Source: an uncultured Pseudomonadales bacterium
GTDB taxonomy: Bacteria; Pseudomonadota; Gammaproteobacteria; Pseudomonadales; Cellvibrionaceae
Direction of reading: 5' to 3'
DNA: 64,000 nucleotides
NCBI GenBank assembly: GCA_947487765.1
Contig: CANKXO010000002.1
Coordinates: forward strand, 310,001-374,000
In this document: piece by piece, positions 54,886 through 64,000 of the stretch
Position numbering within the stretch: the stretch's first letter is position 1
Layout of the letters: the number at the start of each line of letters is the position of its first letter
The notes under the pieces: generated by a model
What the model saw: the letters and a program-made list of their open reading frames with translations, nothing else
Database searches by the model: none
Told to the model about the DNA's origin: nothing
Translations under genes and position numbers: made by a program

Positions 54886-56793
54886 ATGACACCAAACTCT
54901 AAGCTAGCTTTACATTTTTCCTGGAAGCAAAAACTGTCTATAGTCATTGCCATTACCTTGTTGGGCTTACTGTTTGTAGCAGGTTCGGCATTCATGAGCC
55001 TAAATACTGTAAATAGTAGTACTGAAAAACAAAATGCTGCAACTGAGTATAAAGTTAGTTCCTTATTATTAAAAATTGATTTACTGGAACTTGAAGCTGC
55101 GGCTGCTCAACTAAAAACTGATAAAGCATCTTCTTTCGAAACGAGTTTAGCGTCTTTAGAAAAAATGAGTTTCGATATGCAAAGCAAAGCAACAGCGCTG
55201 AATAACGCAGAGTTAACAACATTTGCTAACAAATTATCCGAACTTATAAAGAGCTATGCTACGAAACGTAGAGAGTGGCTTAACAATGGTATAATTCTCG
55301 GTTTTAATACAGAAGAAGGAAAAATTAAAGACCTTTTTTCTGCATTAAATACGCTAGAAAAACTCTCATTCTCTGCAGTTGAAGAGCCTGTAGGCGCTTT
55401 AATATTCAGCCAGCAAAAATATTCTGTAACCAAGAATAAAAAAAATGAAGCCAACATGGAGGCTCCGCTAAAAAAACTCGAAGCTATGGTAGTGAGGCTC
55501 AACTGGCAAACAAAAGACCTAGGTAAAGCTATTACCAAACACCGGTTAGTTTTTGAAGACGTAAAAATACTGATTGAAAAAGAACGAAAAATTATCAACA
55601 CCATGCTGCCTCTAAAAGAAGAACTAACGGACCTAATTAAGCAGCAAAATATTTTCCTCGAAGAGAATGTCATTCACCCTGTTCAAATCGAGTCCAATAA
55701 CGCTCGCAAAACATCTATTACCATTATCGCTACTGCTGGAATTATTGTCGGCGTTATTATATTTATGAGTTTAGGTAGCATCGCTAGGCAATTGAATATA
55801 CAGTTGAAAAACATGCAAGCTTTCTTAAAGCAGGTTGCTGAAGGAAACTTTTCAGAGAACCTATCTGTAGGCAACAATCAAAAAGATGAATTTACCCAAC
55901 TTCGTACTGCATCAAACCATATGGTTCATGATATCTCTGGAGTAATAGCTAAAGTTGTCGACGGCAATGTGTCATTACTCAGTATTCGTGAGCAAATGGA
56001 ACAAGCTGTCGAGCAGCTTGCCATTACAAGCCAAGAGGTTGAACAAAAAACACAACAATCTACCGTAGCCACTCAGCAAATATCCATTGCTGTAAACGAT
56101 GTTGCTAAACGATCGGTCGATGTCAGTGAAACGGCTCGATCCGCGTCAGATGCAACACAGACTGGCGGAAAGGTCATCAATAACTGCGTGGAGTCTATGA
56201 GTCACATCGTTCAGCTCATTGAAGATACTCACGGAGAAGTAAAGAATCTAGCGCAATCAAGTAACAAAATGCTAGGCATTATTGATGTCATTAATGACCT
56301 TGCCGACCAAACGAACTTATTAGCCTTAAATGCAGCGATAGAATCAGCACGCGCAGGTGAAGCAGGTCGTGGATTTTCAGTTGTCGCCGATGAAGTTCGT
56401 GCATTAGCGCAAAAAACCGTCAATGCTACCAGTAGTATTGGCGATATTATCAAGAACTTTAATGATCAATCCAAACGCATGGGTGACTTAATGGATGAAG
56501 GGGTTAAACTGGCTTGTTCTGGTCAAGAAAATGCAAATAATGCCATCGTCTCGTTTGAATCTATTGAAAACTATGTACAGAACGTTGCGGTAGAAATGGA
56601 TCAAGTAGTCGTTGCTGTTGAAGAAATTTCTTATAACACCAATGATATCGCCACTCAGGTCGAACATATCTTTGAGCAAAGTGAAAACACCAAAAAAACG
56701 CGCCTTATACTTGAAGAACATACACACCACTTATCATCACAAGCTGAAACATTGGGCCAATTAACTAACCGATTCAAGTTGTGCAATAAATAA
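54886..56793 (+). CDS. Methyl-accepting chemotaxis protein, tandem copy 2
   Basis: A 635-residue chemoreceptor of the same length and layout as its upstream neighbour. The HAMP and signalling halves are almost identical at protein level, while the periplasmic sensor parts have diverged strongly (for example [13 protein letters not shown] against [13 protein letters not shown]). The pair likely arose by tandem duplication with the sensing part free to change and the signalling part kept alike by selection or gene conversion. Confidence 0.93.
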   Translation: MTPNSKLALHFSWKQKLSIVIAITLLGLLFVAGSAFMSLNTVNSSTEKQNAATEYKVSSLLLKIDLLELEAAAAQLKTDKASSFETSLASLEKMSFDMQSKATALNNAELTTFANKLSELIKSYATKRREWLNNGIILGFNTEEGKIKDLFSALNTLEKLSFSAVEEPVGALIFSQQKYSVTKNKKNEANMEAPLKKLEAMVVRLNWQTKDLGKAITKHRLVFEDVKILIEKERKIINTMLPLKEELTDLIKQQNIFLEENVIHPVQIESNNARKTSITIIATAGIIVGVIIFMSLGSIARQLNIQLKNMQAFLKQVAEGNFSENLSVGNNQKDEFTQLRTASNHMVHDISGVIAKVVDGNVSLLSIREQMEQAVEQLAITSQEVEQKTQQSTVATQQISIAVNDVAKRSVDVSETARSASDATQTGGKVINNCVESMSHIVQLIEDTHGEVKNLAQSSNKMLGIIDVINDLADQTNLLALNAAIESARAGEAGRGFSVVADEVRALAQKTVNATSSIGDIIKNFNDQSKRMGDLMDEGVKLACSGQENANNAIVSFESIENYVQNVAVEMDQVVVAVEEISYNTNDIATQVEHIFEQSENTKKTRLILEEHTHHLSSQAETLGQLTNRFKLCNK

Positions 56794-56908
56794 ATCACGA
56801 TTTCACTAGTTATCTTAGGGCTACCTATAAGCGCGTTAGATAACTTTTTCAGTTAGCAAAAATTTGTGTAGGTGAATTTCCTTGTCTACACTAAATAATA
56901 ATAGGTGA

Positions 56909-56933
56909 GCTAAATGAAAGAAGCTCATTTAGC
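56909..56933. repeat. Hairpin after chemoreceptor pair
   Basis: GCTAAATGA / TCATTTAGC perfect nine-pair stem with a seven-base loop, without a U-tract. GTGTAG (56866-56871) and CTACAC (56886-56891) form a second inverted pair just before. Confidence 0.35.
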
Positions 56934-57011
56934 ATATTGGCATTCAGAGTTAAAAACTTATGTTTCTACAGGATAGAATGCAAAAAGACCCATCGCTAGC
57001 AGTAAATTTTA

Positions 57012-57446
57012 ATGAATAGTCATCAGTCGTTCCCTGAAAATATGGATATCCGCAAGGACCCTGCAATACAAAACATACTGTCCAGAATGCCTGAAAAAGT
57101 TGCAAACTCCCTTTCAGATATCCAACTCACGCATATTAAAATCGCAATTGGCAGCCGCAGCTGGGGACATCATGCAGTTGATTTAAGAGGCACTCTGACA
57201 TTCCCCTTCTCTCGCTGGCGATTTTATTACGTATTTCTACTAGGACGTAACCGTAGACAACTATCAGATAGAGAAAAAAGGGCATCTGCATTTATGACAG
57301 CAGTTATTCTCTTAATCTTTATCAGCTGCTCGGCTATGTTTGGCTTATTAATCATTTATCTTCTCAAATCCTATGCAGGTATTGATTTATTTCCTAGTTT
57401 CTCTTTAGGGATATGGGATTACTTTAAAGAGAATTTTATGGAGTAA
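57012..57446 (+). CDS. Unknown membrane protein
   Basis: A 144-residue protein: a soluble N-terminal part with IKIAIGSRSWGHHAVDLRGT and FPFSRWRFYYVFLLGRNRR, then one strong membrane segment (about residues 97-121). I do not recognise the family. There is no clear ribosome site ahead of the ATG. Confidence 0.6.
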   Translation: MNSHQSFPENMDIRKDPAIQNILSRMPEKVANSLSDIQLTHIKIAIGSRSWGHHAVDLRGTLTFPFSRWRFYYVFLLGRNRRQLSDREKRASAFMTAVILLIFISCSAMFGLLIIYLLKSYAGIDLFPSFSLGIWDYFKENFME

Positions 57447-57547
57447 TAACTAAGAAACTTCACCTTCCCTTCAATATCCCTAAAAAATATGTAGACTTAG
57501 CGAGCAGCTCTGTATAATGGGCCATTTTCATTAAGGCCCATAGCATT

Positions 57548-58210
57548 ATGTCTACTCTATTACCTGCTGTCGAAATTGAAACGAATAACAACCCTACTGC
57601 AAGTGTTATCTGGCTACATGGCTTAGGCGCTGATGGCCACGATTTTGAGCCTATTGTGCCTGAACTTAAGCTACCAACAGAATTAGGTGTGCGGTTTATA
57701 TTTCCGCATGCCCCCAAACGGGCGGTAACTATCAATGGTGGTATGTCAATGCCTGCTTGGTACGACATCCTAACAATCGATATCGATAGAAAAGTTGATG
57801 TAAAGCAATTAGTCGCATCAGCTAATGAGATCAAAAAGTTTGTTGATCGTGAAATTGAGAGAGGCATTGCCAGCGAAAGAATTGTTATTGCCGGCTTCTC
57901 CCAAGGCGGGGCGGTCAGTTACCAGCTGGCGTTGAGTTACCCCAAACCTTTAGGTGGTTTAATGGCTCTTTCTACTTATTTCGCGACGAAAGAAACAATA
58001 GAATTTCACTCCAACAATAAAAACATACCTATATTTATTGGTCATGGTAATTATGACAGTGTTGTTCCGGAAGTACTCGGTCAGCAAGCAAATAGTTTAC
58101 TACAAAGTCAACATTACGAGACATATTATAAAACATACCCAATGGATCACAGCGTTTCTATGGAAGAAATTACTGATATTTCTCAATGGCTACAAGAGCA
58201 TTTATTGTAA
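57548..58210 (+). CDS. Carboxylesterase/phospholipase family hydrolase
   Basis: A 220-residue alpha/beta hydrolase. Nucleophile in GFSQGGAVS, acid in GNYDSVVP, histidine in MDHSVS; the oxyanion segment WLHGLGADGHDF is typical of the EstB/YpfH group. It hydrolyses short-chain carboxyl esters or acyl-thioesters in the cytoplasm. AAGG lies about 12 bases before the ATG. Confidence 0.92.
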   Translation: MSTLLPAVEIETNNNPTASVIWLHGLGADGHDFEPIVPELKLPTELGVRFIFPHAPKRAVTINGGMSMPAWYDILTIDIDRKVDVKQLVASANEIKKFVDREIERGIASERIVIAGFSQGGAVSYQLALSYPKPLGGLMALSTYFATKETIEFHSNNKNIPIFIGHGNYDSVVPEVLGQQANSLLQSQHYETYYKTYPMDHSVSMEEITDISQWLQEHLL

Positions 58211-58300
58211 GCAAGAGTTAAAAATTCGAGTGCAATATTATTTTTATTAACTGAAAGTGCATTATTCTTAGGCCAATAGGTTTTTAATTAAGCTGTTGGC

Positions 58301-59578
58301 TTAAGCTTCGTAAACGTCTTCTCCCTCATCATCTTCTTCACCAAAGACGATATTTTTACCAGATTGCTTTGCACTTTTCATGATGCTTTCGGCCAAAACA
58401 ATTTGATCCTGCAGTTGCTCACCTAAATTGTTAGATACGCCTGCGCTAAAAGTAACAAAGGCATTTCCATCTTCTGTAGTAAAATTTTCGCGAGATACAA
58501 TGCTACGCACCTTATCTATCAGCATTACGGCTTTGCCATTATCCAAGCCTGGCATCAACACATAGAACTCTTTGCCCGATGCCCGCGCCAACAGAAAACG
58601 AAATAAAGCTTTATCCAGTATTTCCGCTACACGCTTCAACATGTAATCAGCAAAAACATTACCGTATTGCTCATTAATTTCTTTAAAGTCATCAAGATTA
58701 ATGACAGCAAGCGCTAAAGGAGTATTATTATGTTTTGCAGTTTCCCACTGCTCTTCACCATTTTGAAAGAAATAGCGCCGACTATACAGATTAGTAAAAT
58801 AATCTCGATTAGCGACATCGCGAATTTTTTCTATTAATTCCAGAGATTCAATATTATGGTTAATGCGACAATAAAATTCTTCAGGATTAAATGGTTTGCT
58901 CAAAAAATCGTTAGCGCCGGTTTTGATAAATTTTGCTGATAAGCTACCTTCACCTTCAGCCGAAAGGCCAACAATAATCAAATCAAACTTTTCATACTTA
59001 CAACGAAGGTTCTTAACTAAATCAAAACCATCCATATTTGGCATATTGTAATCGGTGATCAATAGCTTAATATCTGGATTGGCTAAAAATACTTTAATTG
59101 CATCAATACCATCAACTGCTTCAACAACTTTGAACAAATGTCGGGTCAACATGCCACAGATAAACTTACGCATTGTTGAAGAATCTTCGACAACAAGTAC
59201 CTTTATAGACTCATTGGCCTTCAAGCGATTAACTAGACGTAAAGCGTATTGATATGAATAACGCCCTTCTTTTGTTACGTAATCAACAATTCCTTTATTC
59301 AATAGGGATTCTCGACGCTCTTCATCAAAAGAGCCCGTAAGAACGATCGTGGGTAATTTTTTCTCAAGTGTGAAGTCAACGACTTCACCGTCTGGGGCAT
59401 CAGGGAGGTTCAAATCAACGATAGCAGCAAAAAACTGGCCTTGATATTCTTGATATTTGGCCTGAGCTTCAGCGAATGTGGTAGCTAGCACTATCTCATG
59501 CTCTAGCTCTTGTTTGGCTAGATGTAGGAGGACCTTGGCGACAATTGCACTATCCTCAACAATCAATATTTTTTGCAC
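58301..59578 (-). CDS. Dual-receiver protein with degenerate GGDEF
   Basis: A 425-residue response regulator with two receiver domains (about 1-120 and 125-245; phosphoacceptors in IVDLNLPD and ITDYNMPN) and a C-terminal GGDEF-like domain. The active-site loop reads ASGKEF, not GGDEF, so cyclase activity is unlikely; it may bind cyclic di-GMP or GTP, or act through partners. No helix-turn-helix. The start ATG at 59578 has a purine-rich upstream region. Confidence 0.88.
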   Translation of the reverse strand: MQKILIVEDSAIVAKVLLHLAKQELEHEIVLATTFAEAQAKYQEYQGQFFAAIVDLNLPDAPDGEVVDFTLEKKLPTIVLTGSFDEERRESLLNKGIVDYVTKEGRYSYQYALRLVNRLKANESIKVLVVEDSSTMRKFICGMLTRHLFKVVEAVDGIDAIKVFLANPDIKLLITDYNMPNMDGFDLVKNLRCKYEKFDLIIVGLSAEGEGSLSAKFIKTGANDFLSKPFNPEEFYCRINHNIESLELIEKIRDVANRDYFTNLYSRRYFFQNGEEQWETAKHNNTPLALAVINLDDFKEINEQYGNVFADYMLKRVAEILDKALFRFLLARASGKEFYVLMPGLDNGKAVMLIDKVRSIVSRENFTTEDGNAFVTFSAGVSNNLGEQLQDQIVLAESIMKSAKQSGKNIVFGEEDDEGEDVYEA

Positions 59579-59667
59579 AGTAGAAAAGTCTCTATTATCA
59601 ATACACGTAGTCTCCTTTTAGTGTAGTCAAATAGAATAAAAAGGCTAAAAAAGATTGGTATTGAGTG

Positions 59668-61023
59668 CTATAACAGGCCTTCTGGGGGCTGTTCACAAAC
59701 AATAGGCTGTCCTAGGAGCCCTTCAATCGCAGGCAACCTAAAAGCATCATCTTCACAGGCAAAGCTAATAGAAACACCAGCTTTCCCTGCACGCCCTGTT
59801 CGACCTATACGATGTATATAGTCTTCAGGCTCTTCAGGAAGGGTATAGTTAACAACGTGACTGATATCATCAATGTGAATTCCACGGCCTGCAACATCGG
59901 TAGCTACCAGAATTTTTATTCTGCCAGTTTTAAAAGCCTCAAGCGTTTTGACCCGCTTGCTTTGGTGTATTTCACCGGATAAAAGTCCTACCTGAAAGCC
60001 TTGCTGTTGTAATTTCTGATGCAACCGCCGACATTCATCGCGTCGATTGGCGAATACAATTAAGCTATCAGTATTTGGTTGCTTGGCGATATTGCATAAA
60101 ACTGTATATTTTTCTTCTGTGGAAACGAGGTAAACATGCTGTGTAACATTATCGGTTGCAACACTTTCTGGCTCAATTTCAACATTAACCGGTTCATGGG
60201 TCCACTGATCAGCTAAGCGCATAACATCATCAGTAAACGTTGCTGAAAAGAATAGTGTCTGTCGATTGTGGCGTGATGGAGTTAAACGAACAATACGCCT
60301 CACCTGAGGGATAAAGCCCATATCAAGCATACGATCGGCTTCATCTAACACCATGACTTCTGCTTGATCAAGAAAAACATCTTTACTGCTGGCAAAGTCC
60401 AATAGGCGCCCTGGCGTTGCCACAAGAATATCAATTAGCTGATCATGGACTTTCCGTTTCTGCTTATCATAATCCATACCGCCGACTAAGGTATGAACGG
60501 TAAGATCGGTATATTTAGTCAATGCTTTTGCATCATCAGCTATTTGTAAAACTAATTCGCGAGTGGGGGCAATAATCAACGCTCTAGCTTCACCCGCATA
60601 TCGATTCTCCTGAATCGGGTTTTTCAAAAAGTCATCGATGATAGCAACTAGAAATGCAGCAGTTTTACCTGTACCTGTCTGCGCTTTACCCAACAAATCT
60701 AAACCTTTGAGTGTATTAGGTAAAGACTGTGCCTGAATAGGAGAACAATATTCAAACTTAAGGTCCGCAATAGCTCTCATCAAAGGTAGTTCAAGGTCTA
60801 GATCATGAAATCGTGTTTTCCCCTCAACTTCAGGCACCTGAAATTTAGATAAATCCCAGCTCACGTCTTTTCGAGGTCGACGCCTACGTCTATTAGAGGA
60901 GTTACGGCTACCGGATGGTTTGGAGGAAGAGGAGGTATCAGGAGCTGATGAGGTAGGTTTTGATGGTACTGACGATGAGTCAGACTGTTGATCTTTACTT
61001 TTTTTAAATAGCTTTTTAAACAA
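59668..61023 (-). CDS. rhlB: DEAD-box RNA helicase RhlB
   Basis: A 451-residue ATP-dependent RNA helicase with a Ser/Arg-rich disordered head (about residues 1-50). Q-motif around [16 protein letters not shown] (Walker A), [13 protein letters not shown] and [10 protein letters not shown] are all present. The sequence [11 protein letters not shown] and general layout match pseudomonad RhlB, which unwinds RNA for the degradosome. No long C-terminal extension. Confidence 0.88.
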   Translation of the reverse strand: MFKKLFKKSKDQQSDSSSVPSKPTSSAPDTSSSSKPSGSRNSSNRRRRRPRKDVSWDLSKFQVPEVEGKTRFHDLDLELPLMRAIADLKFEYCSPIQAQSLPNTLKGLDLLGKAQTGTGKTAAFLVAIIDDFLKNPIQENRYAGEARALIIAPTRELVLQIADDAKALTKYTDLTVHTLVGGMDYDKQKRKVHDQLIDILVATPGRLLDFASSKDVFLDQAEVMVLDEADRMLDMGFIPQVRRIVRLTPSRHNRQTLFFSATFTDDVMRLADQWTHEPVNVEIEPESVATDNVTQHVYLVSTEEKYTVLCNIAKQPNTDSLIVFANRRDECRRLHQKLQQQGFQVGLLSGEIHQSKRVKTLEAFKTGRIKILVATDVAGRGIHIDDISHVVNYTLPEEPEDYIHRIGRTGRAGKAGVSISFACEDDAFRLPAIEGLLGQPIVCEQPPEGLL

Positions 61024-61097
61024 AAAATTTACCTATCGTTCTCTAATACTGAGAATCCACATCTGAGTTAGCCTCGGAGTATAACACGGTAATATTT

Positions 61098-62222
61098 TTA
61101 GTCATTCTTTCTAGAATCATCAGAGAATTTCTTAATACGTTCCTCTAGACCGGGGTGAGTCGATAGATAGCGCTGCCAACTATCACCAGTATGATCATGT
61201 TCACAGTGCGATTCTTCTATGTCTGATTCGTTACCTACCGGTGTACTATCGCAATGATTACCCTGTAAACGAGACATTAATCGAGAAAAATGCTCTGTAT
61301 CAATCCCTTTATCCTGCATGTAAGCAAGAGCGTAATCATCTGCCTCACGCTCAAAGCCCCTGGAATAACCTAGCTGTGTCAACAGCACAGGGATACCTAA
61401 AAACAATTCTGTCGCTGCTGAAGCATCGCCTGTCATCATCATTAAAACAAAACCAACAATTGACCCTTGAATGACACCTCGCATACCGTGCTGATGAACC
61501 ACATGGCCAATTTCATGAGCCATCACAGATAATAGTTCATCATTATGTTCTGCCAACACAACCATTTCGTCAGTGAATATAATGCTGCCATCAGGCAAAG
61601 CAAAGGCATTAGGCCCCACTTCTGGGCTACTTCGAAAATGTAACTTGATATTCTGATCAGGGTGCTCTTGAATAATCGTAGAAAAATGCTGCCGCACTCG
61701 CTCCTGAGCGACATGATCAAGTGTCGTTGGCTGCATCATTTCTTTGTCTAAAAAAGCCAATGTCTGCTCACCCGCTTTCTCGATTAAGGAATCCGGCATA
61801 ACTTTGGCGATAGCTTTCGCTGCTATTGGTACGCCATATAACCCTGACCAGGCGACAACAGCAATCATTAAAGCAACGGCGACTAAAACATAACGCCAGC
61901 GAGTTTCAAGTTTATAGATTAAAGAATTATTTTTAGAGGAAAACTGCTGAGTAGCGTGGTCAACCTGATCATTATCACGGGTTTCAAATTTTTGCCCATC
62001 AGGAAAATAAAAATAACGTGATGTATTACCTAATCTCTGACTGATTTTAATATCCGCGATCTGTCCGCTGAATAATTTATGTCGAGCATAAACCAAGGTT
62101 GACGAATCACCATCTGATAAAAAAACATCCATATAACCGTGCTGGTCAATATGGACAACAGCAGGCTGTTGTCCTGACTGCTGACCATCATACCAATACC
62201 CTTGGATATCCATGCCTGACAT
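61098..62222 (-). CDS. M48 family metallopeptidase
   Basis: A 374-residue membrane protease: a small N-terminal soluble domain, one membrane segment (about residues 108-130), then an M48 catalytic domain with the zinc motif MAHEIGHVVHQHG and the third ligand in EREADDYAL. It likely faces the periplasm and degrades misfolded proteins. It overlaps the yjgN-like stop by one base, so the two are coupled. Confidence 0.9.
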   Translation of the reverse strand: MSGMDIQGYWYDGQQSGQQPAVVHIDQHGYMDVFLSDGDSSTLVYARHKLFSGQIADIKISQRLGNTSRYFYFPDGQKFETRDNDQVDHATQQFSSKNNSLIYKLETRWRYVLVAVALMIAVVAWSGLYGVPIAAKAIAKVMPDSLIEKAGEQTLAFLDKEMMQPTTLDHVAQERVRQHFSTIIQEHPDQNIKLHFRSSPEVGPNAFALPDGSIIFTDEMVVLAEHNDELLSVMAHEIGHVVHQHGMRGVIQGSIVGFVLMMMTGDASAATELFLGIPVLLTQLGYSRGFEREADDYALAYMQDKGIDTEHFSRLMSRLQGNHCDSTPVGNESDIEESHCEHDHTGDSWQRYLSTHPGLEERIKKFSDDSRKND

Positions 62223-63679
62223 TAAATACCTACATCAATATCAAACATATCGTGAGTATCAGCTAACCCTTCTGCCAAGGTATTCACGTGTTGCTCTTCC
62301 GCTGCAATAAAACCATTAAGGTCTTCAGACGCAATAAAATCTGTTTTCTCAGCATGATAACGAGCGGTTCTCACCATTGCCCAAGGAATGAAAAAGCCAA
62401 GAGTTAAGGCAATACCCAATGTATTAGTGAATAGCAACATAGCATAAGATTTCACATCATAATCACTGGTGAGACTATGTTGCTTTAAGATCGTACTGTT
62501 ATAGAGAAGATTATTATTAGCCGCATTAAAATAAGCAAAAACAATAAAATACGCTGCGGCATATACCACACCCATAACGATAAATCCCAATGCTGGAATT
62601 AAAGCAGCAAGCAGACCACCTAAAAACATCGCAATTAATGCCACAATACCAAGGCCAAAACCTAAGGCAATCACCATACCGAAAATACGATAGTAGTCAC
62701 TTGTTGTAGCGCTGAACTGAAACTTTTCCGTGCCATAACGACTATTATCTACAAAAAAGTGATTTCTTCTGTGCCAAGAAAAAGGAAGCAAAAATACCGT
62801 TGCACCGGCAATAGGCCAGAGTATAAACGCTTTAAAAGCCCCCCAGTAAGTGCCATCAAAACCAAAATTTATATTGCGGTAATTACTGTGCCTCGCATTA
62901 AACTGTAAGCCTTTAACGACTACCCAAGGAAAGATAAAGATAAAGAATACAATCGCTACTCCATAGAATATGGCTTGGTAGTAAGGAGGTAAAAAATTAC
63001 CACAAAAATAATAAATACCCACAATAGCAAAAGCTAACAAACGACCTTTTAAAATTTGTAATGGCTTGGCGGTATATTCAAAACTAGCACCATCCAATAC
63101 AGTATTGCCATAAAAATACTGTTTATTGCGTACTTTTGCCCATGCGGAATAGATGCCTAGGGTTACGATCGTCAGCAAAATATTCACAATCCAGATTTTA
63201 AAATATTCTTTACCATTACCATGAAATTCAAAAGACAATACTTTAGGGTAAGAAGCATCTGTTTCTAATTGATCTGTTACTTGGTCATCAGGTACTTCTT
63301 TGGCTAAATGATCGTTTCCACTGACAACGCCTGAATCAGCCATTGAGGATTGATCGGAGCGTGCTTTATTTTCATCAACACCGTTGCTTGCTGTCTCAGT
63401 AGATTCAGGCTCGTTCTCAATCAATGTTAACGGCTCTGACTCTATAAGCTCTGACTTAACAACCATACCTTGAAGGAAAAACTGCTGCTCATATTTTCGT
63501 GCTTTAGAAAGAGGCAAATTGCGCTTAATAATAGTGCGAGGTGAAGAAAATAGAGACCCGGTGATGCTATCCGATAGCTTTAACTTATCTCTAAGATTCT
63601 GAACAACCTGCTCTTGAGCAAAACCAGGGCGTAAAACACCGTGAAAAACAACTTGATAAAGGGGTTCTGACATAGACAT
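62222..63679 (-). CDS. YjgN family (DUF898) membrane protein
   Basis: A 485-residue protein with an N-terminal soluble domain (about 1-75, YQVVFHGVLRPGF), an acidic linker, and a DUF898 membrane part with about six segments (SFEFHGNGKEYFKIWIVN, TLGIYSAWAKVRNKQYF repeated motifs). Function is unknown; in many bacteria it is followed by an M48 protease, as here, so they may act together. Confidence 0.88.
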   Translation of the reverse strand: MSMSEPLYQVVFHGVLRPGFAQEQVVQNLRDKLKLSDSITGSLFSSPRTIIKRNLPLSKARKYEQQFFLQGMVVKSELIESEPLTLIENEPESTETASNGVDENKARSDQSSMADSGVVSGNDHLAKEVPDDQVTDQLETDASYPKVLSFEFHGNGKEYFKIWIVNILLTIVTLGIYSAWAKVRNKQYFYGNTVLDGASFEYTAKPLQILKGRLLAFAIVGIYYFCGNFLPPYYQAIFYGVAIVFFIFIFPWVVVKGLQFNARHSNYRNINFGFDGTYWGAFKAFILWPIAGATVFLLPFSWHRRNHFFVDNSRYGTEKFQFSATTSDYYRIFGMVIALGFGLGIVALIAMFLGGLLAALIPALGFIVMGVVYAAAYFIVFAYFNAANNNLLYNSTILKQHSLTSDYDVKSYAMLLFTNTLGIALTLGFFIPWAMVRTARYHAEKTDFIASEDLNGFIAAEEQHVNTLAEGLADTHDMFDIDVGI

Positions 63680-63831
63680 ATTTGCTCCTTACCATCCTTA
63701 ATTTTTGTTATTAGCATATTTTGTCATTCCTGAACGTAAACTTTACGTTCTTTCTATAAAAGACTCAACACTCACCCTGACAGGGCTATATTTTAATTCG
63801 AACTGGGTCACATTAAGAACTTCATTAGACG

Positions 63832-64000
63832 TCATATTAATTGGCCACCGGTCACTCGTGGATGACCCGCCAGATCGTCTCTCGTTAAAATATGATGAAA
63901 GCCATTTGATTTCAATAGCGCTTGTACTGCTTCAGCTTGCTGAAAGCCATGCTCAAACAACAGCCACCCATTTTCCTCTAAGTAATCCGACGCCTCACAA
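63832..64000 (-). CDS. prmC: prmC (hemK) 3' end, partial
   Basis: The last 55 codons of the protein-(glutamine-N5) methyltransferase that methylates release factors 1 and 2. ENGWLLFEHGFQQ, LTRDDLAGHPRVTGG are diagnostic of its C-terminus. The rest of the gene lies beyond the window. It reads toward the yjgN-like gene with a 152-base gap. Confidence 0.9.
   Translation of the reverse strand, partial: CEASDYLEENGWLLFEHGFQQAEAVQALLKSNGFHHILTRDDLAGHPRVTGGQLI

Noticed and set aside
58288-58304. TTAAGC/GCTTAA hairpin as terminator of the two-receiver gene
   Set aside because: It overlaps the stop codon and has no U-tract on the minus strand.

Overview
The window is an AT-rich stretch (roughly 40% GC by eye) of a gammaproteobacterial chromosome, probably from a marine, facultatively anaerobic, motile relative of Pseudomonas or the Oceanospirillales/Cellvibrionales. 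The gene families (narXL, narGHJI followed by a PpiC-type isomerase, PP2C-kinase genes next to NasA-type transporters, split class II ribonucleotide reductase) point there. I cannot name the genus from sequence alone. No tRNA, rRNA, CRISPR array or intact insertion sequence was seen.

Layout. 1-918: PAS-GGDEF cyclase. 1097-4418: a nitrate transporter followed by a phosphatase-kinase fusion gene. 4419-7490: an FNR-type site, then hemN and a UbiH/UbiM-like hydroxylase. 7497-11580: DGC-domain protein, split class II ribonucleotide reductase (nrdJa/nrdJb), and a divergent small protein of a family often labelled 'ribonucleotide reductase subunit alpha'. 11644-14947: a second transporter plus phosphatase-kinase module. 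15246-20258: NarK1-type transporter, nnrS, moaA, moaB, moaD, moaE. 20259-25278: an accessory block of small, mostly unknown genes, all on the + strand, with one good integron-type attC site and one weak one. 25319-37010: narL, narK, narX and the narGHJI nitrate reductase operon. 37107-38589: PpiC-type isomerase and beta-carbonic anhydrase. 38744-45944: assimilatory nirBD, divergent nasA, and a second moaA. 46007-49671: AI-2E family transporter, a lipoprotein, a small membrane protein and prfC. 49672-52663: a mobile-island remnant (AbiE toxin-antitoxin, RadC family) ending in a displaced 5' fragment of prfC. 52967-56793: two tandem near-duplicate chemoreceptors. 57012-64000: ordinary housekeeping genes (esterase, two-receiver degenerate GGDEF protein, rhlB, M48 protease, YjgN, 3' end of prmC).

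How it works together. The window is a nitrate metabolism hub. Nitrate enters through four NarK/NasA-type carriers, is respired by NarGHI, or is reduced in the cytoplasm by NasA and NirBD to ammonium. MoaA, B, D and E supply molybdopterin. NarX/NarL senses nitrate and nitrite. Five intergenic sites of the form TAC-N10-GGTA, with an AA or TT centre, match the NarL 7-2-7 element and lie before nrdJ/small protein, narK copies, moaA, narL/narK and narX/narG. One perfect FNR box precedes hemN. Good sigma-54 promoters precede nirB, nasA and the first nasA-type transporter, so assimilation and respiration appear separately controlled. HemN, class II reductase and the hydroxylase supply heme, deoxynucleotides and quinone under low oxygen.
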